Origin: Clostridiaceae bacterium
GTDB lineage: Bacteria > Bacillota > Clostridia > Oscillospirales > Butyricicoccaceae
Assembly (NCBI GenBank): GCA_018383195.1
Contig: JAGZOP010000010.1
Span: 8,351-72,350 of the forward strand
Direction of reading: 5' to 3'
Length of the DNA: 64,000 bases
Every line of letters begins with the position of its first letter. Within the stretch, counting starts at the first letter, position 1. Positions 35,568-44,142 of the stretch are shown one piece after another. The position numbers and the translations under genes were made by a program. The notes beneath the pieces are model-generated. The model worked only from the letters and a program-made list of their open reading frames with translations. It did no database searches and was not told where the DNA came from.

Positions 35568-35596
35568 TTTACATCATCTGATGCCTGTGCTATGAT
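35568..35596 (+). promoter_or_regulatory. SigA-type promoter of the oxidoreductase gene
   Basis: -35 TTTACA (35568-35573), 17-base spacer, -10 TATGAT (35591-35596). A GC hairpin GCCGGCTGTCCGCCGGC lies between it and the start codon. Confidence 0.6.
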
Positions 35597-35676
35597 GAAG
35601 TTGACCGGTGAGATGGTCTATGAGATATTTAAGAGAAAAGACGCCGGCTGTCCGCCGGCCGAAAGGAGAACTCAGT

Positions 35677-36684
35677 ATGCTTCGTGTAGGTGTAATCGGC
35701 TGCGGCGGCATGGGCCGCGACCATATCCGCCGCCTGACCCATGTCATTACCTCGACTACGGTTGTCGCGGTTTCTGATGTTTTTGAAGAGGGCGGCAAAA
35801 AAGTCGCAGAGCAGTATGGCGTAAAGTTTTACAAGGACGGCGCAGACCTCATCCATGACCCCGAGGTCGATGCAGTCGTTGTCTGCACCGCTGACCCGTT
35901 CCACGCGCCGCTGGTGCTCGAATGCATCAAGGCGGGCAAGTATGTATTCTGTGAAAAGCCCCTTGCGCCGACCGCCGAGGACTGCATGAAGGTCATTGAG
36001 GCAGAAATGGCATGCGGCCGCCGTCTGGTACAGGTTGGCTTTATGCGCCGCTATGATACCGGCTACCGCGCAATGAAAAAGGTCATCGACGAGGGCAAAA
36101 TCGGCGCTCCGCTGCTCATTCACGCATGCCACCGCAATTTCAGCCATGTCCCGGGGCATACTTCGGATATGACCATTGCAAACTCAGGCGTTCATGAACT
36201 GGACGTGCTGCGCTGGCTGCTCGGCGAGGACTATTGTAAGGGCGGCGTCATCTGCGGCAAGCAGAACCGCGGCGAAGACCCGGAAGTCCTGCTCGACCCA
36301 CAGGTTATGATTCTGGAGACCAAAACCGGTGTGCGCATTGATGTAGAAATCAATCAGCATGCAGGCTATGGCTATGATATCCAGTGCGAAGTCGTGGGGG
36401 AAAAGGGCGTCGTTTCGCTGCCCGACCCGGCAACCGTACATACCCGCATCGACTGCCAAGCAGGGTATGAAATCTACAACGACTGGACGCAGCGCTTTAT
36501 TCAGGCATACGACACCGAGTTCTCCGAATGGGCGGCTTCGGTTGAAGCCGGCAAACTGGTTGGCCCGTCCTCGTGGGATGGTTATGCGGCTTGTGTCGGC
36601 GCAGATGCCTGCAACACCGCACGCAACACGGGCGCGTATATGCTGCCCATCGAGCTGCCGGAGACCCCGGAGTTCTACAAATAA
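35677..36684 (+). CDS. Gfo/Idh/MocA family oxidoreductase
   Basis: A 335-residue NAD(P)-dependent sugar or inositol dehydrogenase. The Rossmann motif is GVIGCGGMGRDH (residues 5-16), the substrate-side motif CEKPLAPT near residue 92 contains the catalytic Lys, and GVHELDVLRWLLGE carries the His/Asp of the family. ATG at 35677 is preceded by AAAGGAG; the frame extends farther upstream but its first ATG has no good site. A UUCG-loop terminator follows. The divergent isomerase and downstream aldo/keto reductase suggest a sugar or polyol route. Confidence 0.92.
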   Translation: MLRVGVIGCGGMGRDHIRRLTHVITSTTVVAVSDVFEEGGKKVAEQYGVKFYKDGADLIHDPEVDAVVVCTADPFHAPLVLECIKAGKYVFCEKPLAPTAEDCMKVIEAEMACGRRLVQVGFMRRYDTGYRAMKKVIDEGKIGAPLLIHACHRNFSHVPGHTSDMTIANSGVHELDVLRWLLGEDYCKGGVICGKQNRGEDPEVLLDPQVMILETKTGVRIDVEINQHAGYGYDIQCEVVGEKGVVSLPDPATVHTRIDCQAGYEIYNDWTQRFIQAYDTEFSEWAASVEAGKLVGPSSWDGYAACVGADACNTARNTGAYMLPIELPETPEFYK

Positions 36685-36685
36685 T

Positions 36686-36714
36686 AAAAAAGGGAGACTT
36701 CGGTCTCCCTTTTT
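36686..36714 (+). terminator. Terminator with UUCG tetraloop
   Basis: Stem AAAAAGGGAGAC / GTCTCCCTTTTT closing a TTCG loop. Confidence 0.92.
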
Positions 36715-36753
36715 CATATTCTGATAAAATTTCAAATTCAAAGGGGGATTCTG

Positions 36754-37746
36754 ATGGATTTCTACACACTTGACCGCGCAGACATCCAGATTTCCGGTCT
36801 GGCGCTGGGCACATGGGCATTTTCCGGCGCGAAGATCTGGGGAGAAAACGACGATACCGAGTCCATCCGCACCGTTCACTGCGCATTGGAGCGCGGCATC
36901 AACCTGTTCGACACCGCCGAAAAATACGGAAACGGCAAGGCAGAAGAGGTGCTTGGCGCTGCGCTCAAAGGACGGCGGCAGGATGCCGTAATCGCAACCA
37001 AAATTTTCACTGACCACCTGCACTACGACGATGTCATTGCCTGCTGCGAAGCAAGCCTCAAGCGTCTGCAAACCGATTACATTGACCTGTACCAAATTCA
37101 CTGGCCCACGGCATCCATCCCGCTCGAAGAGACATTCCGCGCCTTTGAAACCCTCAAACGGGATGGAAAAATCCGCGTGGTGAGCGTATGCAACGCCGGT
37201 CCATCCTGTATCCGCGAGATGACGCCCTATGGCATTGCCATGAACCAGCTTCCTTATGCGCTGATCTGGCGCGTTGCGGAAAAGAAAATCATCCCCGCAA
37301 GCGAACAGGCGGGCGTCCCGGTCTGGGCATATGTACCGCTCGCACAGGGGCTCCTGACCGGAAAGTTCCGCTCCATCGACGATGTGCCGCTTGGACGGCG
37401 CGAAACCCGTTTTTACAGCTCTCGCTGGCAGCAGGGACTGCACCACGACCCCGGGTTCGAGGAGGAAATCTTCGCATTTCTCGGCAAACTGGACGCATTG
37501 TGCAAATCCGGCGGCGTAACGCAGGCACAGGTTGCATTCAGTTTCCTCAAACGCCGTCCGATTGTCAAAAGTATTCTGGCGGGAGCGCGTTCGGTACATC
37601 AGCTCGAACAAAATCTGGACTCCTACGAAATGCAGGTTCCGGATGCGCTGATGGAGGAAATTGAAGCCCTCTCCGAGCCGCTCAAGGAATGCATGGGCGA
37701 AAACGCCGATCTCTGGATCAGCGACGGCGGCGGACGCTTCTATTAA
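36754..37746 (+). CDS. Aldo/keto reductase
   Basis: A 330-residue NADPH-dependent TIM barrel oxidoreductase. The catalytic tetrad is visible: NLFDTAEKYG (Asp, Tyr), IATKIF (Lys) and QIHWP (His). The C-terminal cofactor region is VKSILAGARSVHQLEQNL. The closest general type is the YhdN/AKR11-like family acting on various carbonyls. The start ATG has AAAGGGGG. A terminator separates it from the dehydrogenase gene, so it has its own promoter or relies on read-through. Confidence 0.92.
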   Translation: MDFYTLDRADIQISGLALGTWAFSGAKIWGENDDTESIRTVHCALERGINLFDTAEKYGNGKAEEVLGAALKGRRQDAVIATKIFTDHLHYDDVIACCEASLKRLQTDYIDLYQIHWPTASIPLEETFRAFETLKRDGKIRVVSVCNAGPSCIREMTPYGIAMNQLPYALIWRVAEKKIIPASEQAGVPVWAYVPLAQGLLTGKFRSIDDVPLGRRETRFYSSRWQQGLHHDPGFEEEIFAFLGKLDALCKSGGVTQAQVAFSFLKRRPIVKSILAGARSVHQLEQNLDSYEMQVPDALMEEIEALSEPLKECMGENADLWISDGGGRFY

Positions 37747-37760
37747 ATTCGGTGCAAAAC

Positions 37761-37792
37761 AAAAAGCAGAGGAAAATTTCCTCTGCTTTTTT
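37761..37792. terminator. Bidirectional terminator
   Basis: Stem AAAAAGCAGAGG / CCTCTGCTTTTT with an A/T loop between the convergent aldo/keto reductase and LCP genes. Confidence 0.88.
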
Positions 37793-37808
37793 CATGCCAG
37801 TGAACCGC

Positions 37809-38801
37809 TTATTCCTCGTCCGAAGAATCCCGGTCGCTCCCGATAGGTTCGTCCTCATAAATATAGGCATTGATCTGCTCGGCGGCGCGGTCCAAATCAT
37901 AAACGATGTACTGCTCGTTTGCCCCGCCATATTCCCATTCTCCGTCTGCTGGCACGCGCGCATGCTCAATTTCCGGCTTGCCGTTTGCAAAAAGCCCCTT
38001 GGCAAGCGACAGCATTTCGGTCTTTTTGAGCGAAGTGGTTACATAGGGCAGAAGCCGCGGCATCATACCCGCAAGCTCGGTCATAGATTTGTCCTTCACC
38101 GTATCAAACATGGCTTCGAGCACAATCGACTGCCGCTCGACGCGCCCCCAGTCGTCACCCGTGCCGCCCTTGCGGATGCGCGCAAAGGTCATCGCCTGAA
38201 TGCCGTTTAGGTGTTGATATCCAGCTTCCTCGATCAATTCAGGCTCCATATCAAAGGATTCATAATATTCCCGGATAAATTTGTTTGCCTCTTTGCGCTC
38301 TTTCTCGGAAACCTCGATATCTACGCCGCCGACTTCGCCAATGAGATTTGCCATCTGCACAAAATTAACTTCGGCATAATCGGTAATATTGAGATCAAAG
38401 GTTTCATTGATCGCTTTGATTGCCCCCTTGGGTCCGTCAAAGCTGTACGCATGGCATAGCTTCTGCGTGCCATGGCCATCAATTTCGACGCGGCTGTCGC
38501 GCATGAGGGAAGTCAGCTTGACTTTTCCCGTATCCGCGTCCACGGTCATGACCATCATACAGTCCGACCGTGTCGGCTCGTCCGGACGGGTATCCACCCC
38601 GAACAGCGCAATATTCGTGATGCCCGAAGCGGGTTTGACATGTACCGCCAGTTCCTCCGCCGAAACGCCCTCGAGCGAATCGTCATAGGTATACGAAAAC
38701 GCAAACCGGTAAACAAACAGTCCGGCTGTGATTGCCAGCAGGGTGACAACCCCCATCAGCAGCCAACGGCGCACAATGCGCATCAATCGACGAAATGACA
38801 T
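37809..38801 (-). CDS. LytR-CpsA-Psr (LCP) family glycopolymer ligase
   Basis: A 330-residue protein anchored by one N-terminal helix (WLLMGVVTLLAITAGLFVY) with the LCP catalytic domain outside. ALFGVDTRPDEPTRSDCMMVM holds the first conserved Arg/Asp pair, SLMRDSRVEI the second Arg, and MTFARIRKGGTGDDWGRVERQ the third group. LCP enzymes move teichoic acid or capsule chains from the lipid carrier to peptidoglycan. Here the ATG at 38801 follows GGAGGAAAG. The acidic C-terminal tail is short. It lies downstream of pyk on the same strand. Confidence 0.92.
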   Translation of the reverse strand: MSFRRLMRIVRRWLLMGVVTLLAITAGLFVYRFAFSYTYDDSLEGVSAEELAVHVKPASGITNIALFGVDTRPDEPTRSDCMMVMTVDADTGKVKLTSLMRDSRVEIDGHGTQKLCHAYSFDGPKGAIKAINETFDLNITDYAEVNFVQMANLIGEVGGVDIEVSEKERKEANKFIREYYESFDMEPELIEEAGYQHLNGIQAMTFARIRKGGTGDDWGRVERQSIVLEAMFDTVKDKSMTELAGMMPRLLPYVTTSLKKTEMLSLAKGLFANGKPEIEHARVPADGEWEYGGANEQYIVYDLDRAAEQINAYIYEDEPIGSDRDSSDEE

Positions 38802-38840
38802 TTTCTTTCCTCCAAACCGCCATTTTAGGAGTAAAACAGA

Positions 38841-38877
38841 GCATCGCGCGGCCTGATGCCAGACCGCGCGATGATGC
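38841..38877 (-). terminator. Probable terminator after pyk
   Basis: GC-rich stem GCATCGCGCGG / CCGCGCGATG in the gap between pyk and the LCP gene, with a weak T-run on the minus strand. Confidence 0.5.
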
Positions 38878-38960
38878 ATACAGTATTTGTATTGTAGCAC
38901 AATATTCCACCTGTTTTTGAACAAACGGTGAATTTTTTGCGTCAAACCGGCTGCAAATGC

Positions 38961-40424
38961 TTAATCCTCAAATGCGAGGTTGATATAGTCCTCAGTCACC
39001 TGAATGACACGCATGGTGTTGGTGTAGCTGACGCGGCCAACCGGCATACCTGCGGTGACAACAATGATGTCGCCCACCTTTGCATCCATTGCCTGTACCG
39101 CACCACGAACCGCCTGCATATACAGACCAGTGCCGCTGGACGGACGATTTACCATGCACGGAATAACGCCCCAAGTCATGGTCAGACGATGGAAAGTCTT
39201 TTCAGACGGTGTTGCACCGACAATCATCTTACCCGGACGGCGGCAAGATACTGCACGCGCAGTCGAGCCGGACTCCGTAAACGCCACAATGCACTTGGCA
39301 TCCAGGTCAGCAGAGGTGGTGCAGACCGCATGCGCAATCGCGTTGGTCTTTGCATCGCCCGAAATTGCCATTTCTGCAAGCTCCGGACGGGTGACACGGC
39401 GGCGGTCATAGTGAATGTTGGATTCTGCATTAACTGCGATGCGGCTCATGGTTTCAACGGTCTCAACCGGATACTTGCCGACCGAAGTCTCGCCGGACAG
39501 CATGATTGCCGAAGTGCCGTCGTAAACTGCGTTTGCAACGTCGGAAACCTCCGCACGGGTCGGACGCGGGTTCTTTGCCATGGACTCCAGCATCTGGGTC
39601 GCAGTGACAACGCGCTTGCCGCGCGAAATGCAGGTCTTGATGATGTTCTTCTGAATTTCCGGCAGCTCCTCGAACGGAACCTCTACGCCGAGGTCGCCGC
39701 GGGCAACCATAACGCCGTTGGCTTCGTCCAGAATCTCCTGAATATTGTTGACGCCTTCCATATTCTCGATCTTGCAGATGATCTCGACGTCTTCCTTGCC
39801 GTTTTCGCGGAGGATTTCCTTGATGTCGCGGACATCCTGCGCGCTGCGGGTGAAGGATGCTGCGATGAAGTCAATGCCCTGTGTCAGACCGAATTCGATG
39901 TCTGCGCGATCCTTCTCGGAAACGAAAGGCATGTGCAGCTTGATGCCCGGTACGTTGATCGACTTGCGGTTGGAAAGGGGACCGCCGTTGAGCGCCTTGC
40001 AGACAATATCCGTGCCCTTGACCGCAGTTACCTCGAATGCAACCAGACCGTCGTCGATGAGGATGCGGGTGCCGACCTCAACATCGTCCGGCAGACCGTC
40101 ATAGGTGATCGAAACGATGGTGTTGTCGCCCTCAATGTCGCGGGTGGTCAGGGTGAACTCCTGTCCCTCCACGATCTCAATTTTGCCATCCTTATAGGTT
40201 TTGGTACGGATTTCCGGACCCTTGGTGTCCAGCATCAGACCGATCGGCAGACCCAGCTCAGCGCGCGCCGCCTTGACCATATCCATACGAGCCTTGTGTT
40301 CTTCATGGGAACCGTGGCTGAAGTTGAAGCGCGCGACATTCATGCCCGCCTTCATCATGTTTTTCAGTACATCGCCCTTGTCAGTAGCAGGGCCCAGCGT
40401 ACAAATGATTTTTGTTCTACGCAT
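38961..40424 (-). CDS. pyk: Pyruvate kinase
   Basis: A 487-residue glycolytic enzyme converting PEP and ADP to pyruvate and ATP. The active-site signature is IICKIENMEGVNNIQEILDEANGVMVARGDLGVEVP, in which the Lys, Glu and Asp are intact; MRRTKIICTLGPAT begins the barrel and NRPSSGT lies in the C-terminal domain. It lacks the extra PEP-binding C-terminal domain seen in Bacillus pyruvate kinase. The leader carries a GCAAAC/GTTTGC hairpin at 40452-40469. Own promoter assumed. Confidence 0.96.
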   Translation of the reverse strand: MRRTKIICTLGPATDKGDVLKNMMKAGMNVARFNFSHGSHEEHKARMDMVKAARAELGLPIGLMLDTKGPEIRTKTYKDGKIEIVEGQEFTLTTRDIEGDNTIVSITYDGLPDDVEVGTRILIDDGLVAFEVTAVKGTDIVCKALNGGPLSNRKSINVPGIKLHMPFVSEKDRADIEFGLTQGIDFIAASFTRSAQDVRDIKEILRENGKEDVEIICKIENMEGVNNIQEILDEANGVMVARGDLGVEVPFEELPEIQKNIIKTCISRGKRVVTATQMLESMAKNPRPTRAEVSDVANAVYDGTSAIMLSGETSVGKYPVETVETMSRIAVNAESNIHYDRRRVTRPELAEMAISGDAKTNAIAHAVCTTSADLDAKCIVAFTESGSTARAVSCRRPGKMIVGATPSEKTFHRLTMTWGVIPCMVNRPSSGTGLYMQAVRGAVQAMDAKVGDIIVVTAGMPVGRVSYTNTMRVIQVTEDYINLAFED

Positions 40425-40779
40425 TTGTGCAGATACCTCATTTCATTCCTTGCAAACCGGATTGTTTGCCTCAATATAATAGATTCCTTCTGTTATTTAT
40501 TTTACCATTTCTCATGCCCATTTGACAATATCTCAAGTGATTTGGAAATTCTTTCGCCACATTTTCATTGCTTTTATGCAAAACTCCTTTCTTTATCCAG
40601 AAGATTTGTTGCATTTTGCCGGATACAGCTTGTCATGCCATTCCAAATCCATTATAATAGCACTAGAACCTATCCGAAACTTCACCAAATACGCACCGCG
40701 TCCGGCGTCCGGCCGGACGCGTCATTGTTCCGGGCAGCCCCTTTCCAACGGTTCGCCCGCTTTTCAGGAGGTACCAACT
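40425..40779. other. Divergent intergenic region, pyk and nucleotidyltransferase leaders
   Basis: No gene seen. AT-rich on the pyk side. On the plus side it holds the promoter at 40630-40658 and a GC hairpin CGCGTCCG/CGGACGCG (40698-40722) in the 5' leader. Confidence 0.6.
40630..40658 (+). promoter_or_regulatory. Strong SigA-type promoter
   Basis: -35 TTGTCA (40630-40635), 17-base spacer, -10 TATAAT (40653-40658), ahead of the nucleotidyltransferase gene. Confidence 0.8.
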
Positions 40780-41697
40780 ATGAAAAAATCACCGGCGCTT
40801 GTTGTCATGGCTGCGGGTATGGGCTCGCGCTACGGCGGTCTCAAGCAAATTGACCCGCTTGGACCCGGCGGGCAGATCATTCTCGACTATTCCATCTACG
40901 ATGCATACCGTGCAGGCTTCTCGCGCGTGGTCTTTATCATCAAGCCCGAACTCGAGGACGCTTTTGAGCAGGCAATCGGCAAAAAGGCGCGCCGCTATAT
41001 GCAGGTAGACTATGCGTTCCAGACGCTCGAAAACCTGCCGGATGGACTAACGGCTCCCGAAGGACGGGAAAAGCCGCTCGGCACCGGCCACGCGGTCTGG
41101 TGCGTTGCAGATATGCTCGATGTGCCGTTCGCAGTCATCAACGCCGACGATTTTTATGGCGCGGATGCGTTCCGTAAAATGTATGATTTTCTCTCCGCGG
41201 CGCAGGACGACGAAAAATACCGTTACTGCATGGTCGGTTATAAGGTTGAAAACACGCTCACTGAAAACGGCACAGTCTCGCGCGGCGTATGCACGGCGGA
41301 TGAAGCAGGATTTCTTGCTTCCATCATCGAGCGCACCGCCATCCAGCGCGGTACGGATGGCGTCATCCGCTACGAGGAAAAGGATGGTTCCGGCGGCGTC
41401 ATTCCGGACGGCACCCCGGTTTCCATGAACCTCTGGGGCTTCACCCCGTCGTTCCTCGGCGAACTGACCGCTATGCTTCGCAGCTTTTTCGCGGAAAAAC
41501 TGCCCCAGAATCCGGAAAAAGGCGAGTTTTATCTGCCTGCCGCCGTGGATGCGCTCATTCAGGACGGCAAAGCAACTGCGCGCCTGCTGACCACCGATGC
41601 ACGCTGGTTCGGCGTCACTTACCGTGAAGACAAGCCGGCTGTGCAGGCTGCACTTGCTGCCATGACCGCAGCAGGCGAGTACCCCGCTAATTTATGA
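40780..41697 (+). CDS. Sugar nucleotidyltransferase (NTP-transferase fold)
   Basis: A 305-residue enzyme with the nucleotide-binding signature MAAGMGSRYGGLKQIDPLGPGGQIILDYSIYDA at residues 10-42, then GTGHAVWCVADML and VINADDFYG (metal-binding Asp). The family transfers nucleotidyl groups to sugar 1-phosphates for cell-surface glycan synthesis; substrate unclear. ATG at 40780 has an AGGAGG site. The next gene begins 10 bases after its stop, so they form an operon. Confidence 0.88.
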   Translation: MKKSPALVVMAAGMGSRYGGLKQIDPLGPGGQIILDYSIYDAYRAGFSRVVFIIKPELEDAFEQAIGKKARRYMQVDYAFQTLENLPDGLTAPEGREKPLGTGHAVWCVADMLDVPFAVINADDFYGADAFRKMYDFLSAAQDDEKYRYCMVGYKVENTLTENGTVSRGVCTADEAGFLASIIERTAIQRGTDGVIRYEEKDGSGGVIPDGTPVSMNLWGFTPSFLGELTAMLRSFFAEKLPQNPEKGEFYLPAAVDALIQDGKATARLLTTDARWFGVTYREDKPAVQAALAAMTAAGEYPANL

Positions 41698-41707
41698 GGG
41701 CTGCGCT

Positions 41708-42223
41708 ATGATTGAAAACTTTTCTGAACGCTTCGTTGACTTTGTAAACCGGGTGGAGCAAGACCTGCCCAAGCAATTCGCGCCCCAGCGCATGATGAAA
41801 ATCGGCGGCAGGATTGCGGCGCTGTATGCCGAATATTCGGTGGATGAAAAGAAAAAGCTCATGGGGCTGATGCCGCTCAATATGTCCAGCCATTGCCACG
41901 AATACCGCCTGCTGTATGCCGTGCCTTCTATGGATCTCTCTGCCCTTGAGGATTGGTGGGAGTTCGCGCGCGACTTGCAAAAAGAACTCGTGCCGGTTGA
42001 CCCCATGCATGAGTTCTCGATGGTCAGCCTGATTCTGGTTTCCGGGGAAGTGACCCGGGATGTCGCCCGCAAGCTCAAGGGCAAGGCGAGCGAGCTGCGC
42101 TACGACAAGCCGAATGCCGGCTGGTCGAGCGTGCGTGTCGCGCTCGTCGATCTGGATTCCCGCAAAATCCATGTCAACCGCATGGGCGCGCCCCTGCGCG
42201 ATACCATTAAAAATCTGCTCTGA
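41708..42223 (+). CDS. Conserved-looking protein, unknown
   Basis: A 171-residue soluble protein, mostly helical at the N-terminus (MIENFSERFVDFVNRVEQDL) with an alpha/beta C-terminus ending in VRVALVDLDSRKIHVNRMGAPLRDTIKNLL. No family recognised. The ATG lies 10 bases after the nucleotidyltransferase stop with GAGGG between them, so it is co-translated. Confidence 0.7.
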   Translation: MIENFSERFVDFVNRVEQDLPKQFAPQRMMKIGGRIAALYAEYSVDEKKKLMGLMPLNMSSHCHEYRLLYAVPSMDLSALEDWWEFARDLQKELVPVDPMHEFSMVSLILVSGEVTRDVARKLKGKASELRYDKPNAGWSSVRVALVDLDSRKIHVNRMGAPLRDTIKNLL

Positions 42224-42379
42224 TTTTCGCTTTCATTTTTGCCGTTTTGCAGGGCTTTATGCAAATTTTCTTGCATTTTCTGCCCTACTGTGATAAGATA
42301 ATTTGTACGCATACTGCCCCCCGCGGGCTTTGCGAATTCATCGATGATTTTTCAAAAGAAGCGGAGGTTTAGAAAACTG

Positions 42380-42616
42380 ATGGATACCATGCACATTGTT
42401 CTGAGCGTAATCGAAGTGCTCGCGTGCCTGTTCCTGATTGTCACCATCCTGCTGCAGGAGGGCGCATCTCAGGGTCTTTCCGGCACCATTGCCGGCGGCG
42501 CGGACACCTTCTTCGGCTCCAAAAAGGGTCACGGCATGCAGAGCATTCTGAGCAAGATCACCACCGGCGTTGCAATTTTGTTTGTTGTACTCGCGGTTGT
42601 GCTCAACCTGATTTAA
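42380..42616 (+). CDS. secG: Protein translocase subunit SecG
   Basis: A 78-residue two-helix membrane protein: VLSVIEVLACLFLIVTILLQEG, the typical GLSGTIAGGADTFFGSKKG loop, and a second helix VAILFVVLAVVLNLI. SecG assists SecYEG during export. ATG at 42380 follows GCGGAGG by 12 bases. It is directly followed by a second small membrane protein gene, whereas in related bacteria rnr often follows. Confidence 0.93.
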   Translation: MDTMHIVLSVIEVLACLFLIVTILLQEGASQGLSGTIAGGADTFFGSKKGHGMQSILSKITTGVAILFVVLAVVLNLI

Positions 42617-42617
42617 C

Positions 42618-42842
42618 ATGCGCAAATTACAGCTGGTCACGCTGGGACTGTTTGGTCTGTTCGCAGTGCTTACTGCGTTCTTCCAGCTGCGCGCCGGCAT
42701 GAAAGACGGGGAAGCATCCCGGAGCAACGCTCCGGACGTCCGGGACGCCGGGCGGAATTATTCCCGCAAAGCCGGCCGCTGCGCTATCCTTGCCGCCGTA
42801 TTTCTTGTGATCTGTATGATCTTCGGCGCAATGAGCCTTTAA
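42618..42842 (+). CDS. Small two-helix membrane protein, unknown
   Basis: A 74-residue protein: helix 1 VTLGLFGLFAVLTAFFQL, a charged loop, helix 2 CAILAAVFLVICMIFGAMSL. The ATG begins one base after the secG stop codon, so translation is coupled. No family recognised. Two tandem terminators follow. Confidence 0.7.
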   Translation: MRKLQLVTLGLFGLFAVLTAFFQLRAGMKDGEASRSNAPDVRDAGRNYSRKAGRCAILAAVFLVICMIFGAMSL

Positions 42843-42868
42843 AAAAAACGCCCTTTGGGCGTTTTTTT
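42842..42868 (+). terminator. First of two tandem terminators
   Basis: Stem AAAAAAACGCCC / GGGCGTTTTTTT with a 3-base loop. Confidence 0.9.
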
Positions 42869-42875
42869 CATGCAA

Positions 42876-42907
42876 AGAGCCGTTCCCAACCGGGAACGGC
42901 TCTTTTT
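42876..42907 (+). terminator. Second tandem terminator
   Basis: Stem AGAGCCGTTCCC / GGGAACGGCTCT followed by TTTT. Confidence 0.85.
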
Positions 42908-43132
42908 GGGCGGCTTGCAAGGAACCACGGAAAGGAGGGGGATTCGTGCGAGCACTGACAGCGTACCGCACCCGCTTTTCATCCGGCGGACAAAAATGAA
43001 CTGCCGGGAAACGATAAAAATCGAACAAAAATGAGATCTGATTCTGGGAGAGTGCGACCGCTGAGCGCGGAGAACCCAGCGGCCGCTTTCGGAAAGGGGA
43101 GGGCAAAATGAACGTACCTGTCTTGTGCTGAT
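42908..43132 (+). other. Stretch with mini-frames behind strong ribosome binding sites
   Basis: Three short plus-strand frames: GTG at 42946-42999 (17 residues, behind GGAAAGGAGGGGG), ATG at 43031-43111 (26 residues), and ATG at 43108-43131 (MNVPVLC, behind GGAAAGGGGAGGG) overlapping the previous stop as ATGA. A GC stem GCGACCGCTG / CAGCGGCCGC lies at 43054-43086. None can be called a gene with confidence. Confidence 0.35.
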
Positions 43133-43348
43133 TTATTCCGGCAAAGAAGCGGAAACCGATTCGGTATGCAAACAAGATTCCCGCCGGGCGCCAGAATATT
43201 TTTCTTTTTGTGTTGCCATACGCATACGGCACTCGGGGCAAGTCACGTGTTTTTCATACCATTCGGACTTTTTTGCCCTTTCTTCCGCCTGACCAGTTAA
43301 ATCCATTGTTTGTATGTGCCCGCAGCGGAATTTGACTTCCTGCAGCAT
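43133..43348 (-). CDS. Small zinc-binding protein
   Basis: A 71-residue protein with a CGH...CPEC arrangement (EVKFRCGHIQTMDLTG, KKSEWYEKHVTCPECRMRM), a one-zinc motif found in many small clostridial proteins of unknown role. AAAGGAG stands 11 bases before the ATG. It is an isolated gene between GC-rich and AT-rich spacer DNA. The C-terminal 20 residues look unstructured. Confidence 0.65.
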   Translation of the reverse strand: MLQEVKFRCGHIQTMDLTGQAEERAKKSEWYEKHVTCPECRMRMATQKEKYSGARRESCLHTESVSASLPE

Positions 43349-43706
43349 CCTGCATATCTCCTTTCGTGCATAGATGCACCCTGTGTTTGGGTTTTTATCG
43401 GTATGATTTTCGCTGTGAAAATTTTGTTTTTCCTGAAATCTGTTTTATTTTGTAATTTTATTATAGTATCAATCCTTTTAAATTTCAACGTACATTTTGT
43501 ACAAAATTATATAACTTTTCTATATATCACAACCATATCTTAGTTATTATGCCTTGAAAAAATATTTTTCAATCCATATTATTTCAGTATGATAGCATGA
43601 GAATTCTGTGTTTTTCTTCACAGGCATTTTTCCCTTCATCCATACGCCCCCCTTGCGCATTCCATCAAAACAGGGTATCCTGTATTCAGGAAACGGAGTG
43701 AAATCT
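43349..43706. other. AT-rich intergenic stretch
   Basis: No gene seen on either strand. It holds the leaders of the divergent zinc-protein and ArsC-like genes. A TATGAT -10 candidate stands near 43588; no clear -35 precedes it. Confidence 0.5.
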
Positions 43707-44042
43707 ATGAACATCCAAATCTTTGGAAAGTCCAAATGTTTTGATACCAAAAAAGCCGAACGCTGGTTCAAAGAGCGCGGCATCAAATTCCAATCCATCG
43801 ACCTGCTCAAATACGGGATGTCCAACGGTGAATTTACCTCAGTCTGCCGCGCGGTTGGCGGCTTTGAAGCACTGATTGACCCCAAAGCGAAAGACGCTGC
43901 TACGCTGCGCTATCTGGCGGATGATGCCGATAAAATTGACCGTCTGCTGGACGACCCGCGGCTAATGCGCACCCCGATTGTGCGCAACGGCAAACAGGCA
44001 ACCGTGGGATATTGCCCGGAAATTTGGGCAGCGTGGGAATAA
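43707..44042 (+). CDS. ArsC/Spx-family protein, single-Cys type
   Basis: A 111-residue thioredoxin-fold protein of the ArsC/Spx family: IFGKSKCFDTKKAERWFKERGIKF, DLLKYGMSNGEF and a C-terminal LMRTPIVRNGKQATVGYCPEIW. The N-terminal motif is CFDT, so the second redox Cys of CxxC is absent; another Cys lies near the end. It therefore differs from the CTTC paralogue at 15016. ATG at 43707 follows GGAGTGA. Confidence 0.83.
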   Translation: MNIQIFGKSKCFDTKKAERWFKERGIKFQSIDLLKYGMSNGEFTSVCRAVGGFEALIDPKAKDAATLRYLADDADKIDRLLDDPRLMRTPIVRNGKQATVGYCPEIWAAWE

Positions 44043-44049
44043 GCATTTA

Positions 44050-44098
44050 CACAGGGTTATACACAGCTTGTGGATAACCCTGTGCATACTTTGGATAA
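44050..44098. promoter_or_regulatory. DnaA-box hairpin upstream of rnhA
   Basis: Inverted repeat CACAGGGTTAT / ATAACCCTGTG (44050-44084) enclosing TTATACACA (44057-44065) and the perfect reversed box TGTGGATAA (44069-44077), followed by TTTGGATAA (44090-44098). It has no T-run, so it is not a terminator. Confidence 0.6.
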
Positions 44099-44142
44099 CT
44101 CCCACAAAAAATAGTTTTACATTTTATGGTTAGGAGCGTTTT

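Noticed and set aside
38928..40853. 641-codon plus-strand frame opposite pyk
   Set aside because: Cys/Arg/His-rich composition typical of antisense frames. Pyruvate kinase on the other strand is certain.
42627..43241. Minus-strand 204-codon frame across the secG downstream region
   Set aside because: It runs through two terminator hairpins and a coding region on the other strand, and shows no domain.
44050..44084. Hairpin after the ArsC-like gene as a terminator
   Set aside because: Stable stem but no T-run. The DnaA-box content explains it better.
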